A DNA stretch of 64,000 nt. It comes from Pyrinomonadaceae bacterium. GTDB taxonomy: Bacteria > Acidobacteriota > Blastocatellia > Pyrinomonadales > Pyrinomonadaceae. Below the pieces are notes generated by a model that ran no database searches, was not told the DNA's origin, and saw nothing but the letters and a program-made list of their open reading frames with translations. The stretch spans positions 1-64,000 of the forward strand of contig JALHNX010000002.1 in assembly GCA_022843305.1 (NCBI GenBank). The letters run 5' to 3'. Made by a program: the position numbers and the translations under genes. Numbering within the stretch: position 1 is the stretch's first letter; each line of letters starts with the position of its first letter. This document shows, in pieces, positions 7,388 through 15,877 of the stretch.

Positions 7388-9754
7388 ATGAACGAAGAAC
7401 TCAAAACAACGGACAACGGACAACGGACAACGGACTATCTTTGGCTATTGTGTTGCGGCTTAATCACCGCCGTTGCCTCGTTCGTGCGATTTTTCTGGCT
7501 CGAATTAAAACCGCTGCATCACGACGAAGGCGTGAACGGTTACTTTCTGACCACTCTCTTTCGCAGCGGCGAATATAAATACGACCCGGCAAATTATCAC
7601 GGTCCCGACCTTTATTATCTGGCACTCGGCTTTACGAAAATCTTCGGTCTCAATACTTTGAGCATTCGCTGGAGCGTGGCGATCTTCGGCGTTTTGACGG
7701 TTGTGCTGGCGTTCTTTTTGAGAAAATACATCGGCAAAACCGGCAGTCTTTTCGCCGCTTTTTTTCTCGCGCTGTCGCCCGGAATGACTTATATTTCGCG
7801 CTATTTCATCCACGAAATCCTGTTCATTTTTTTCAGCCTCGGCATCGTCGCGGCGATTCTGTTTTTTATCGAACGGCGCAAGGCGGGCATCGGCGCGATT
7901 ATCTGGACTTCCCTGCTTTTGTTCGTCTGTTTTCTGCCGTCGGCGCTCAATCTGGCGGGCGTGATCGAAAATTCTCTGAAAGTCCGGGAAATTATTTCGG
8001 TTGAAAACACGGCGGTTTTATGGGTTCTGTATATCCTGTTTTTCCTTGTCGAAGCGGCATTGGTCTTTTTCGTGATGCGGATGCTTTTGGCGTGGAACGA
8101 AGGTCAGCCGATCTATCTGATTTTGGCTTCGGCTTCCGCCGTTCTGCTGTTTGCGACCAAGGAAACGGCTTTTATCACCATCGGCACGATGCTGATTGCC
8201 GTCGTCTGTGTCTGGATTTGGCGGAAAATCAATGCTTCCGAAGGCTATTCGATTAATAAGTTCTGGATTTTTCTGACACCGAGCATTATCGCGCTGACCG
8301 CTGTTTTACTTAGTGTTTTTTTTGAACGGGCGGAAGTTTATGAAAGTCTTGAAAAAATTTCGTTTTATCAGGGATTGAAAACCATCTACGAAAATTTCTC
8401 ATCGCCGGAGGTCGGGCAGACATTTTTATTTTACGGAATCGCCGCGCTCGCTGCACTGAGCGCAATCGCGTGGCTCGCGTTTCTCATTATAAATCCCAAA
8501 CAAACCGACACCGATCTAGCCGATGACGCGCAGCTTTCGTGGACAAACTTTCGTGCGAAAACGGCGGCGGCGGACAACTGGGAATTCGTGCTTGTCAAAA
8601 GCGCGATTCTCGGCGCGGTGATGGCGATCGTCTGGTTTTTCGTGCGCTACGCGATTGAAATTTTAACCGCCTGGAAATCCGCTAAAAGCATTTCGGCAAC
8701 GCTCAATAAGATTGATCTGACAAAGGTTGATTTCTGGATTTTGGCGACCGCGTTTTTCCTTTTAGCCTTAGCCGCCGTCATCTGGTTTTGGAAAAAGCCC
8801 GAAAAAATTTCGACGGATTTTGCTTTAATGACGGCGGCGGTCTTCATCGTTTTTCTCTATGTCGGCGCGTTGTTTTTCTCGTCGTTTTTCACCTACCCGG
8901 AAGGCTTGCGCGGCGCGTTCGAGGCTTACGCGATCTGGACGAAAACGGGCAAAACCGACCATACGCAGAACGGTTTCTGGGCTTACGTCCGCTGGGGAAT
9001 GATTATCGAATCACCGCTTTTGATTCTTTCCGCGCTCGGAACTTTGATCGCATTTTACAAAGCACGGCATCGGTTTGCGATGTTCACGGGACTTTGGGCA
9101 TTCGGGCTTTTCGCGGCTTACACCTTGATTCCGTATAAAACGCCGTGGCTCGCGCTCTCGTTTCTTTTACCGATGTGCATCGTCGCGGGCTACGCCGTCA
9201 ACGAGCTGATCTCGTCCAAACAAATCATCGAAAAAATCGCGGGCGCGGTGCTGGCGGTCGGTGCGACCGTCATTCTCGCTTTTCAAACCTACGACATCAA
9301 TTTCGTGCGTTACGACGACGACCGGATGCCGTATATCTACGCGCACACGAAACGCGGCTTTCTGGATATGATCCGGCAGATCGAATATTACGCCGACAAA
9401 AGCGGGCAGGGCAAAAAGGCGAAAATCGAGATCGTTTCGCCCGATTACTGGTCAATGCCGTGGTATATGAACGATTATCCGAACGCGGTTTTTCATGGGA
9501 AACCCGTTGACGCGAACAGTGCCGAGATGATCGTTGCGAAAAAAGACGAACAGGACGCGGAAATCGTTTCGCGTTACGGCATTCGCTACAAGCTCGCCGG
9601 CGAATATCCTTTGCGTCCCGGCGTTGATCTGGTTCTGCTGGTGCGGCGCGATTTAGCCGATTCGGATGCGAAAGACATCTATTCGGTTTTCGGCGACCCG
9701 CTGACTATTGCGCCTGATGATTCTCCGTTGACGGGAACAGAAGACAAGGAGTAA
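7388..9754 (+). CDS. GT39-like membrane glycosyltransferase, TIGR03663/Agl23-like
   Basis: 788 aa, polytopic. The N-terminal membrane segment is followed by LKPLHHDEGVNGYFL, the Asp-Glu loop motif of PMT/ArnT-type GT-C enzymes and of the TIGR03663 family (flippase activity-associated Agl23-like proteins). GEYKYDPANYHGPDLYYL follows, also typical. About a dozen more membrane segments and a soluble C-terminal domain (from about 640; IEIVSPDYWSMPWYMNDYP) complete it. It likely transfers sugars from a lipid carrier on the periplasmic face. Codons 6-14 (KTTDNGQRTTDY) are encoded by a GGACAAC heptamer array, so the first 15 residues may be an acquired extension. The operon partner is the upstream 674-aa protein. 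Confidence 0.85.
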   Translation: MNEELKTTDNGQRTTDYLWLLCCGLITAVASFVRFFWLELKPLHHDEGVNGYFLTTLFRSGEYKYDPANYHGPDLYYLALGFTKIFGLNTLSIRWSVAIFGVLTVVLAFFLRKYIGKTGSLFAAFFLALSPGMTYISRYFIHEILFIFFSLGIVAAILFFIERRKAGIGAIIWTSLLLFVCFLPSALNLAGVIENSLKVREIISVENTAVLWVLYILFFLVEAALVFFVMRMLLAWNEGQPIYLILASASAVLLFATKETAFITIGTMLIAVVCVWIWRKINASEGYSINKFWIFLTPSIIALTAVLLSVFFERAEVYESLEKISFYQGLKTIYENFSSPEVGQTFLFYGIAALAALSAIAWLAFLIINPKQTDTDLADDAQLSWTNFRAKTAAADNWEFVLVKSAILGAVMAIVWFFVRYAIEILTAWKSAKSISATLNKIDLTKVDFWILATAFFLLALAAVIWFWKKPEKISTDFALMTAAVFIVFLYVGALFFSSFFTYPEGLRGAFEAYAIWTKTGKTDHTQNGFWAYVRWGMIIESPLLILSALGTLIAFYKARHRFAMFTGLWAFGLFAAYTLIPYKTPWLALSFLLPMCIVAGYAVNELISSKQIIEKIAGAVLAVGATVILAFQTYDINFVRYDDDRMPYIYAHTKRGFLDMIRQIEYYADKSGQGKKAKIEIVSPDYWSMPWYMNDYPNAVFHGKPVDANSAEMIVAKKDEQDAEIVSRYGIRYKLAGEYPLRPGVDLVLLVRRDLADSDAKDIYSVFGDPLTIAPDDSPLTGTEDKE
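7406..7434. repeat. GGACAAC heptamer array in 5' coding region
   Basis: Three full copies of GGACAAC with partial copies on each side, read in frame within the first 16 codons of the glycosyltransferase gene. Confidence 0.85.
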
Positions 9755-9800
9755 TTTTAAACTTTATTTAACCCGGAGCGGTTAAAGTTTGCATATACGG

Positions 9801-9896
9801 GTCAGAACCGCCTGCGGTAGCGGGCGGGTTTTCTCGGTTAATTGAAAAGCCTCTCTGCCGACGCTTGACCCGCCCGCTACCGCAGGCGGTTCTGAC
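9801..9896. repeat. REP-like hairpin, 29-bp perfect arms
   Basis: GTCAGAACCGCCTGCGGTAG and the following 9 bases (9801-9829) recur as a perfect inverted copy at 9868-9896. A single arm with one base change is found again at 20019-20047, so this is a dispersed family. It lies between convergent genes and could also stop transcription from both sides. Confidence 0.85.
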
Positions 9897-9940
9897 AACT
9901 CGCCCAAACCATATATTGATTCCGTAATTGCTGTAAGTCT

Positions 9941-11011
9941 TCAGTTAGTGTCGAAACACGTGTTGGCGATAGTGATAAAATCCGAACTCTCTTTAAAGCC
10001 GTAATCCGCGCCGTCCCAGAGCTTTAATTTTTCAGAAGTTTCGGCAAAATCTGTCTGCGTGAGATTCGGGAATTCTTTTCGCCATTGCGGACAGGCTCGT
10101 TTTTTGACCGTTTTGCGAACATTTGAGCGAAAGCCGAAAAGGCTGACGAAAACCGACGGATTCAACGCCTCGTTGAGATGATTCGAGATAAACGGTTTGA
10201 GCAAAGATTCGCGCAGGTTTACGTTTTCGTTAAACTCCCAAACGCCTCGTTTCAAAACCAGAATCGGCGCAAACGTTTTTTCGCCGATTCTGATTTCCCG
10301 CGTCAGGTTTTCGTAAAACTTCATTCCGGCAAAATTCGCCGCCAAGTCCGCATTGGAATACACGCCCGAAGCCCAATAGCCGTAATATGTTTTCTCGGTC
10401 ATTTTGCCCCAGTTGACCGCCTTGCGAACGCCTTCCCGATACGATATTTTTTTCGCTTTGGCGCGTTCGACCGTTTGGTAATAGGTGTAGCCCTGCTGAA
10501 AAAGATGCGCGATTTTGTCGGTGCCGAGTTCGATGCCGTAGAGTCTGACCGTGTCGCTGATGGTCAGATAAAGAACCGGCGATGTGCGGTAGATTGATTT
10601 CCCGAACGAGGTTTTAAAGCGCGCCGGCTGTGCCTTAAACCTGTGCGATTCCATCCACGTTCCCGAATTCGTAAACGGCGGAATTCCGCCGCCGAGCGGT
10701 TTAAAGACGGCACGGACAATTGCCGCATCCGAACGTAAGTAGTCGAGCTTGGCGCGTTCTTTTTCCGGCGAACCGCAATTTGATTCAACCGGATTTTTCT
10801 CAAGACAATTTTGATGTTTAATGATTTGCGCGTTTATTTTACCGATTGCTTTCGTGATATTTTCCCGCGTGTAATCCGCAACTTCGTCGCCGATGTCGGC
10901 AAGCGGTTTTTCGGGCAGATTATACTGATCGGTTTCAAAAGCCCGCGCCGAAAAAGACTGCATCGCCAAAACGGCGCATAAAAAAACGGCGGCGATCTTT
11001 TTCCCATTCAT
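9941..11011 (-). CDS. Secreted protein of unknown function
   Basis: 356 aa. A clear signal peptide (KKIAAVFLCAVLAMQSFSARA) is followed by ADIGDEVADYTRENITKAIG and a Cys pair (NCLEKNPVESNCGS) that could form a disulfide. The central part (TDKIAHLFQQGYTYYQTVERA ... NWGKMTEKTYYGYWASGVYSNADLAANFAGMKFY) is helical and rich in aromatics. No catalytic motif is recognised. There is no Shine-Dalgarno; the repeat word GTTCAGAGT sits directly upstream of the ATG. I do not recognise the family. Confidence 0.75.
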   Translation of the reverse strand: MNGKKIAAVFLCAVLAMQSFSARAFETDQYNLPEKPLADIGDEVADYTRENITKAIGKINAQIIKHQNCLEKNPVESNCGSPEKERAKLDYLRSDAAIVRAVFKPLGGGIPPFTNSGTWMESHRFKAQPARFKTSFGKSIYRTSPVLYLTISDTVRLYGIELGTDKIAHLFQQGYTYYQTVERAKAKKISYREGVRKAVNWGKMTEKTYYGYWASGVYSNADLAANFAGMKFYENLTREIRIGEKTFAPILVLKRGVWEFNENVNLRESLLKPFISNHLNEALNPSVFVSLFGFRSNVRKTVKKRACPQWRKEFPNLTQTDFAETSEKLKLWDGADYGFKESSDFITIANTCFDTN

Positions 11012-11015
11012 AAAA

Positions 11016-11045
11016 GTTCAGAGTAACGGCTTCAGCCGTCAAAAC
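11016..11045. repeat. Second copy of GTTCAGAGT...GGCTTCAGCC element
   Basis: GTTCAGAGT followed by a mini-hairpin ACGGCTTCAGCCGT, the same design as at 7306-7378. It ends 4 bases from the start codon of the secreted unknown gene. Confidence 0.6.
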
Positions 11046-11124
11046 ACGTTCTCACTATCCAACTCGAACGATAACCCGAAACCCGTCTGAAAACAAACGT
11101 TTATCGCGCCTAAAGACGCAACTC

Positions 11125-11616
11125 TTACTCGACGCTTTCGGACGGCGCACCATCCTTTTTGAAAAAACGCAGTTCCATCGAACCGATAATCGCCAGCACG
11201 AGCATCGTCAGAATCGTCGCCAGCAGTGCCAGCCCGAGACCACCCAAACCGACCGCGACACCGATTGCCGCCGAAATCCAGATACTCGCGGCAGTCGTCA
11301 AACCTTTGATGTCGCGCTTGTCGTCCAGCTTCAAAATCGCCCCCGCGCCCAAAAACCCGATGCCCGTGACAATTCCCTGAATGACGCGCGATAAACCGTC
11401 CGAACTCATCCCGTAACCCGCGCAGGCAAGCACAAACACGGTCGTCCCCAATGTCGCAAGAATATGCGTCTTGATGCCCGCCGGTTTGCCCGCCCTTTCT
11501 CTCTGCAAACCGATCACCGCCCCGAGCAAAGCCGCCGCAACCATCCGAATCAAAACCTGCGTAAACTGCCGCGCATCCGGAAAACCACGCGTCAATTCTT
11601 CCCAAATAATATCCAT
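11125..11616 (-). CDS. MgtC/SapB-family membrane protein
   Basis: 163 aa from the chosen start (MDIIWEELTRG), which has AGGGGG 8-13 bases upstream; the track start at 11655 adds 13 poorly supported residues. Four to five transmembrane segments carry MgtC signatures: GAVIGLQRERAGKPAGIKTH and GIVTGIGFLGAGAIL, then GLTTAASIWISAAIGVAVG. MgtC-like proteins sit in the inner membrane and are linked to Mg2+ limitation and ATP synthase control in some pathogens. In environmental bacteria the role is unknown. The C-terminal regulatory ACT-like domain of true MgtC is absent, so this is the short SapB/YhiD-like form. Confidence 0.9.
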   Translation of the reverse strand: MDIIWEELTRGFPDARQFTQVLIRMVAAALLGAVIGLQRERAGKPAGIKTHILATLGTTVFVLACAGYGMSSDGLSRVIQGIVTGIGFLGAGAILKLDDKRDIKGLTTAASIWISAAIGVAVGLGGLGLALLATILTMLVLAIIGSMELRFFKKDGAPSESVE

Positions 11617-11655
11617 CTTCTTCCCCCTTGATGTTAAATCCATGTTAAATTTCAA

Positions 11656-11896
11656 TCCTAAAGGTTGAAATCTTTACAGGCAAAGGAACAATTGAAAATC
11701 TTCGGAAAAAATTATTCGGAAACGCGTTTCAAGTCGCTGAAAGCGTCGAATAAACTGCCGATTGATTGTTGCTCGCCGTCAGCGAGCTATTGAAATATTT
11801 TCTGCTTTTTTAGCTTTAAAAAGGTTATAATGCTGTTGTTTTTGCAAGTTTTATTTCTCTAAAATTGATTTAAATCCAATTCATCATTTTTTTATT
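11656..11896. other. Intergenic region with promoter-like TATAAT
   Basis: About 240 bases with no ORF. A TATAAT box lies at 11826-11831, about 65 bases before the nuclease ATG. No convincing -35 is found at 17 bases. A small GCTCGC/GCGAGC hairpin is near 11771-11787. Nothing else is supported. Confidence 0.4.
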
Positions 11897-13369
11897 ATGA
11901 AACGTAAACGAAATTCTCAACCAATAACCTCAATTCGATTTTCTGATTATTTCAAACTTGGAAAATCACAAGCTGAACTTGATTTTGTAGATATTCCTTT
12001 GGACACAGATATAAGTTTATTTGTCGATCCTTATGCTTTGAGTATTGAAAATGATTTGTGGTTTATAGAATGCAATAATCTTGTTGTTGATTATTTTCAA
12101 CTTGTTATTAGCAGTATCATGAGCAAGGAACTTCAAACTGCCAGAATACTACTTTCTAATTTACACGAACCGAATGATACGCATTTGGGTTTATCAAGAG
12201 GCAAGCCTTCTGGACGTGGAGTTGGTTCTGTTCAAGCTGGAGCTATTTACAATCAGTTAAAAGACAGTAAAGCTGCTCTTACTGGAAAACTTCAAGATTT
12301 ATCTGATTGTGAATTGCTAATTCCCGGAATCAGTAATGACAAAATATCGGATATTACAATAAATATTATCCGTAGCAAGTTAGTCGAATACACAGAAACT
12401 CAATGCCAACTTCACGATATTGCTACAAGGCAAGTTGCATCAGGTTTATATTGGGATTCCGAAAGTTCCAAGTGGAGAAATCGTTATGCAAATTTACCTG
12501 TTTATAATGGAAGACGAATAATATTAATTCCAAAAGCAGCAGTTCGAGTTCATCTGACAACAGACTATCAACAATATTACAAACATTTTGTGCTTGAATA
12601 TTTACAAGCCGAACATTTAAATGCTGGTTCGTCTTTGGTTGAAATCTTAAAGAATGGTAAACGTAAAGTGTATAAAAAAACGCTTCAAGAAGAATATCCA
12701 TTATCGAAAGAGTTCTTGTTTGAATTCTCAGAGGAACATCCAGAAGTTTTAGAACAATATAAAGAATCATTGCCCAAAAATCCTATCTACACTACTGACG
12801 AGGAAATTGAGAGAAAACAACCTGAACCAAGAAGAATCAATCTTGAAAAACTTACCGACGATTTAGATGAAATTGAAGAAGGAACAGATTCAGCAAATTT
12901 ATTTCACAATTTTATAATTGGCGCGTTAGAAACTATTTTCTATCCTGCGCTTCGTAAACCTGTCAAAGAACAAAAAATTCACGAAGGTAGAAAAAGAGTT
13001 GATATAGTTTTTAATAATGGTTCTGACAGAGGCTTTTTCTTTGATTTAACCGCAAAACATAAAATCAAATGTCCTTACATTTTCTTTGAGTGTAAAAATT
13101 ATTCCAGCGATCTAAAAAATCCTGAGTTTGACCAACTAAGCGGAAGATTTAGCGATAAAAGAGGAAATTTTGGTATTCTTGTTTGTCGAAAAAACAAAGA
13201 TAAAGATTTGATGTTGAAAAGACAAAAAGACATCTTAAATGACAACAGAGGTTTTGTTCTCGTTCTTGATGACGAGGATATAAAAGCCTTAATTCAACTC
13301 AAATCTAAAAAGGAACGAAACGGAATTGATGATTATTTAGATAATCGTTTCAGACAAATAGTTATGTGA
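11897..13369 (+). CDS. Putative PD-(D/E)XK nuclease, accessory/defence candidate
   Basis: 490 aa. The C-terminal 130 residues have the layout of a restriction-like nuclease: KRVDIVFNN (Asp strand), then CPYIFFECKNYSSDLKNPEFDQ (E-x-K core, then a D/Q helix), and GNFGILVCRK as a following strand. The N-terminal 250 residues (KSQAELDFVDIPLDTDISLFVDPYAL) form a conserved-looking domain that I do not recognise, possibly a sensor or substrate-binding module. The DNA is strikingly AT-rich against its neighbours, which suggests recent transfer. It converges on a KTSC gene with 6 bases between stops, with a HerA-type ATPase gene just beyond. Defence or restriction is inference from fold and context; no methyltransferase is adjacent. 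Confidence 0.7.
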   Translation: MKRKRNSQPITSIRFSDYFKLGKSQAELDFVDIPLDTDISLFVDPYALSIENDLWFIECNNLVVDYFQLVISSIMSKELQTARILLSNLHEPNDTHLGLSRGKPSGRGVGSVQAGAIYNQLKDSKAALTGKLQDLSDCELLIPGISNDKISDITINIIRSKLVEYTETQCQLHDIATRQVASGLYWDSESSKWRNRYANLPVYNGRRIILIPKAAVRVHLTTDYQQYYKHFVLEYLQAEHLNAGSSLVEILKNGKRKVYKKTLQEEYPLSKEFLFEFSEEHPEVLEQYKESLPKNPIYTTDEEIERKQPEPRRINLEKLTDDLDEIEEGTDSANLFHNFIIGALETIFYPALRKPVKEQKIHEGRKRVDIVFNNGSDRGFFFDLTAKHKIKCPYIFFECKNYSSDLKNPEFDQLSGRFSDKRGNFGILVCRKNKDKDLMLKRQKDILNDNRGFVLVLDDEDIKALIQLKSKKERNGIDDYLDNRFRQIVM

Positions 13370-13375
13370 ATTATT

Positions 13376-13588
13376 CTATCTAATTTTTCTGAAACGATAC
13401 CTGTTTTTAATATAACTCGAAAAATATCTTCCTTTTGACGAAGCATTCATTAATGACTCGAATCTTTCTAAAGGAACATTGAAATACTGATAGATTCCGC
13501 CGCTATGAAATTTAATTTCCAATACTTCATCGTTAGCATCATAACCAACAGATTCAAGATTTGATGATGAAACACGCTGTCTTTCCAT
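13376..13588 (-). CDS. KTSC-domain small protein
   Basis: 70 aa. It matches the KTSC domain pattern: SSNLESVGYDANDEVLEIKFHSGGIYQYFNVPLERFESLMNA, with a terminal FSSYIKNRYRFRKI. KTSC domains are small, probably RNA- or DNA-associated modules also found fused to RelA-like or phage proteins; the function is unknown. It is on the same strand as the HerA gene, 18 bases after its stop, but is AT-rich like the convergent nuclease gene. Confidence 0.85.
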   Translation of the reverse strand: MERQRVSSSNLESVGYDANDEVLEIKFHSGGIYQYFNVPLERFESLMNASSKGRYFSSYIKNRYRFRKIR

Positions 13589-13606
13589 AATACTTAACTC
13601 CCCAAA

Positions 13607-15301
13607 TTAAATCCTAATATTTCCGATTTTTTCAGGCTTTTTGTCTGAACCCGGTTTTAAGTAAGGCGAATCGGTCATCGTGCGTTTGTCCTGTTCGCCA
13701 GTGGAATGCCATTTGAGCCATTCGGAAGGCGCGTCGAAGGTTTCGCCGCCGTGTTTTGTCAGGCGCGGGCGGATGCGGCACATGACGGGCGTGTTGATGC
13801 CGACACCGCTGATGACGGCTTGACCTTTGGTGAGCGCGGGCAATTCGGCGAGCATTGCGCGTCCTGCTCCTTCGACCGATTGGGCGACGGTTTGCTGGTC
13901 AATCGGGTTGACGATGCGCATAATGATCTGCGTCATACATTGTGAAAGAACGTCCTGATCGAGTTTGCCCGGTCTTTGCGTAATCAAGCCGATGCCGACA
14001 CCGAATTTGCGACCTTCAGCGAGAATTTGCTTTAAGATATTGGTCGAAACGACGCTCGTTCCGGCGGGCGCGAAGCGGTGCGCTTCTTCCAAAAGCGTAA
14101 AGACGGGATACGGCAGATAATTTTCGCCCGTCGAGGCTTCTTCGCGGACGGTCAGCATTCGCGCTTTGTTGACGCGGCGCAAAAGCGTGCCGACGATGAC
14201 CTGCTGTTCGTGCTGTTCGATGTCGGATAATTGCAAAACCGTACAGCGTCCGGGTTTGAAAAGGTCTTGGAGCGGTATGTGGTCGGATGCCGAAAAAATG
14301 CTGTCGGGTTTGTCGAAACGCGAATCGAGCCGCCACAGCAAACCTTCGATTGACGAAACGTTTCCGCCGTCGCTCTTTCCTTCCGAGCCGTATTTCTGCG
14401 CGACGACTTCATCGCGCAAATCGTGATAGGCGTAGGCGTAATCCTGCCGCCGCTCGACACGCTGTTTGTCCTGTAAAGAGCGAAACGCTTGCGCAAGAAA
14501 ATGAAGCATTTTGTCGCTCGTGCCTTCGGGCAAAAGATATTTCACGTCGGCTTCGGTGAGCGTCGAAAACCTGACTTTTATCTTTTCGGGCGTAAAGATT
14601 TTGACTTCCGGTTTATAGCCGTTTTCGCCCGCAAACTGCGCGTCGCCCATAATTGACTGCATCGTGTGATATTCGCCGTGCGGGTCAACGATCAAAACCG
14701 CCGCGCCGTTATACGGGCGCATCATTTCCTCGATCAAAACGCCCGCCGTGTAGGATTTTCCCGAGCCGGTCGAAGCGAGGATCGCGAGATGAGTCGAAAC
14801 GACTTCCCTGATCGAAAGCACGACCGGAACTTCGCCTTTTTTGCGCGTCAGCAGACTTCCGATATGCGCCGAGCCGAGTTCCTGCGCTTTTTTCGGACTG
14901 AGCATTTCCGCCAGAGTTTCCGACGATGCGAGATAACACGCGTCGCCCGGATTCGGCGGAATGCGCGGGTTGTTAAAATCCTTGACCAATTTATCGTAAA
15001 AACCGATCGTTTCCACCGTTATCTCGTAAATTTCACAGCCTTCGGAATCTAAACCAATCAATGAAGAAACAAGCGACGGCGGCGTGTTCGGGTCTGACAG
15101 AAAAGTGTCGGGCAGATTGCGCACCAATTTTCTGCCCTTAATCGTGCCGACGATCTGGCGCACTTCGTCGCCGTCTTTCGCTTCGTAATAGACGAATTCG
15201 CCGATGCGCGTTTTTTTATTGTCCTTGGTGATAAAAAGATATTCGTGCGGCAATTCGCCCGGACCTTTGACCGTGCCGGTCAGGAAATCTGCTTTTGTCA
15301 T
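13607..15301 (-). CDS. HerA-type FtsK-like ATPase/helicase
   Basis: 564 aa. The N-terminal HAS-barrel-like domain (1-140) is followed by the HerA/DUF87 motor: Walker A ILASTGSGKSYTAG (about residues 170-183), Walker B AVLIVDPHGEY, a second acidic motif FTLLEEAHRFAP, and a C-terminal sensor stretch IGLITQRPGKLDQDVLSQC. HerA forms hexamers that translocate DNA, usually with the NurA nuclease in end resection or with other effectors in defence. No NurA is visible nearby. Codon use looks like the host core genes, unlike the AT-rich genes next to it. No Shine-Dalgarno is visible before the ATG. Confidence 0.92.
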   Translation of the reverse strand: MTKADFLTGTVKGPGELPHEYLFITKDNKKTRIGEFVYYEAKDGDEVRQIVGTIKGRKLVRNLPDTFLSDPNTPPSLVSSLIGLDSEGCEIYEITVETIGFYDKLVKDFNNPRIPPNPGDACYLASSETLAEMLSPKKAQELGSAHIGSLLTRKKGEVPVVLSIREVVSTHLAILASTGSGKSYTAGVLIEEMMRPYNGAAVLIVDPHGEYHTMQSIMGDAQFAGENGYKPEVKIFTPEKIKVRFSTLTEADVKYLLPEGTSDKMLHFLAQAFRSLQDKQRVERRQDYAYAYHDLRDEVVAQKYGSEGKSDGGNVSSIEGLLWRLDSRFDKPDSIFSASDHIPLQDLFKPGRCTVLQLSDIEQHEQQVIVGTLLRRVNKARMLTVREEASTGENYLPYPVFTLLEEAHRFAPAGTSVVSTNILKQILAEGRKFGVGIGLITQRPGKLDQDVLSQCMTQIIMRIVNPIDQQTVAQSVEGAGRAMLAELPALTKGQAVISGVGINTPVMCRIRPRLTKHGGETFDAPSEWLKWHSTGEQDKRTMTDSPYLKPGSDKKPEKIGNIRI

Positions 15302-15422
15302 AAATTGAATCCGATAGAGTAAATTTTCTAACCGATTATAACACGATTTTTTTGCGATTCACGGGAACAAATCCTGCGAACACGGTGTCTAAGCGATTAC
15401 CAATTTAAGGGAGGCAACAAAA

Positions 15423-15764
15423 ATGAAATTTAAAATAGGTCTGAAGCAAATCTGGCTCGCGGTCGGTATTTTTTCGCTGATTCTTCCCGTTTTTCTGCCG
15501 TCCGAAGCCGACTCGAACAACGCGTTTCTAAACATCGTCGGCATCGTCAATATCGTGATGTTTATCCTGTCTCTGCCGTGCAGTCTGTTCGGTCTGCCGC
15601 TCGTCTTTTTCGCGTGGTATGCGCTCGAAATGAACCCGAATTCGATTCAAGGCGCGTATCTCAACACGATCCTGTTTTTCGCTCTCGGCTTCGTCCAATG
15701 GTTCTGGATCGCGCGTTTCTGGTCGCCGACCGAACCGATCCTTCAGGAAATAAAGCTAACGTGA
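15423..15764 (+). CDS. Small four-helix membrane protein, unknown
   Basis: 113 aa. Four hydrophobic segments (IWLAVGIFSLILPVF, IVGIVNIVMFILSLP, LFGLPLVFFAWYAL, TILFFALGFVQWFWIARF) separated by short loops. An excellent Shine-Dalgarno (GGGAGG) sits 8 bases before the ATG, so expression is likely. It is divergent from the HerA gene, which starts 120 bases away. No family is recognised. Confidence 0.8.
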   Translation: MKFKIGLKQIWLAVGIFSLILPVFLPSEADSNNAFLNIVGIVNIVMFILSLPCSLFGLPLVFFAWYALEMNPNSIQGAYLNTILFFALGFVQWFWIARFWSPTEPILQEIKLT

Positions 15765-15777
15765 TTTTAGGGTTATT

Positions 15778-15860
15778 TTTTGCCCACGAAACACACGAAA
15801 GACACTAAAAAATTTAAAGGTTTATTCATTTCGTTTATTTCGTGTGTTTCGTGGGCAAAA
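15778..15860. repeat. Inverted repeat family A (GCCCACGAAACACACGAAA)
   Basis: 23-bp perfect arms around a 37-base loop between convergent genes. The same words recur at about 37024-37105 and 40666-40755, and as a half element near 59643. It probably serves as a bidirectional terminator here, whatever its origin. Confidence 0.85.
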
Positions 15861-15877
15861 TTCGGTTGTTAACGGAT

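Noticed and set aside
12423-12770. 115-aa ORF opposite the AT-rich nuclease
   Set aside because: Antisense to a coherent 490-aa frame; an AT-rich region gives long chance frames.
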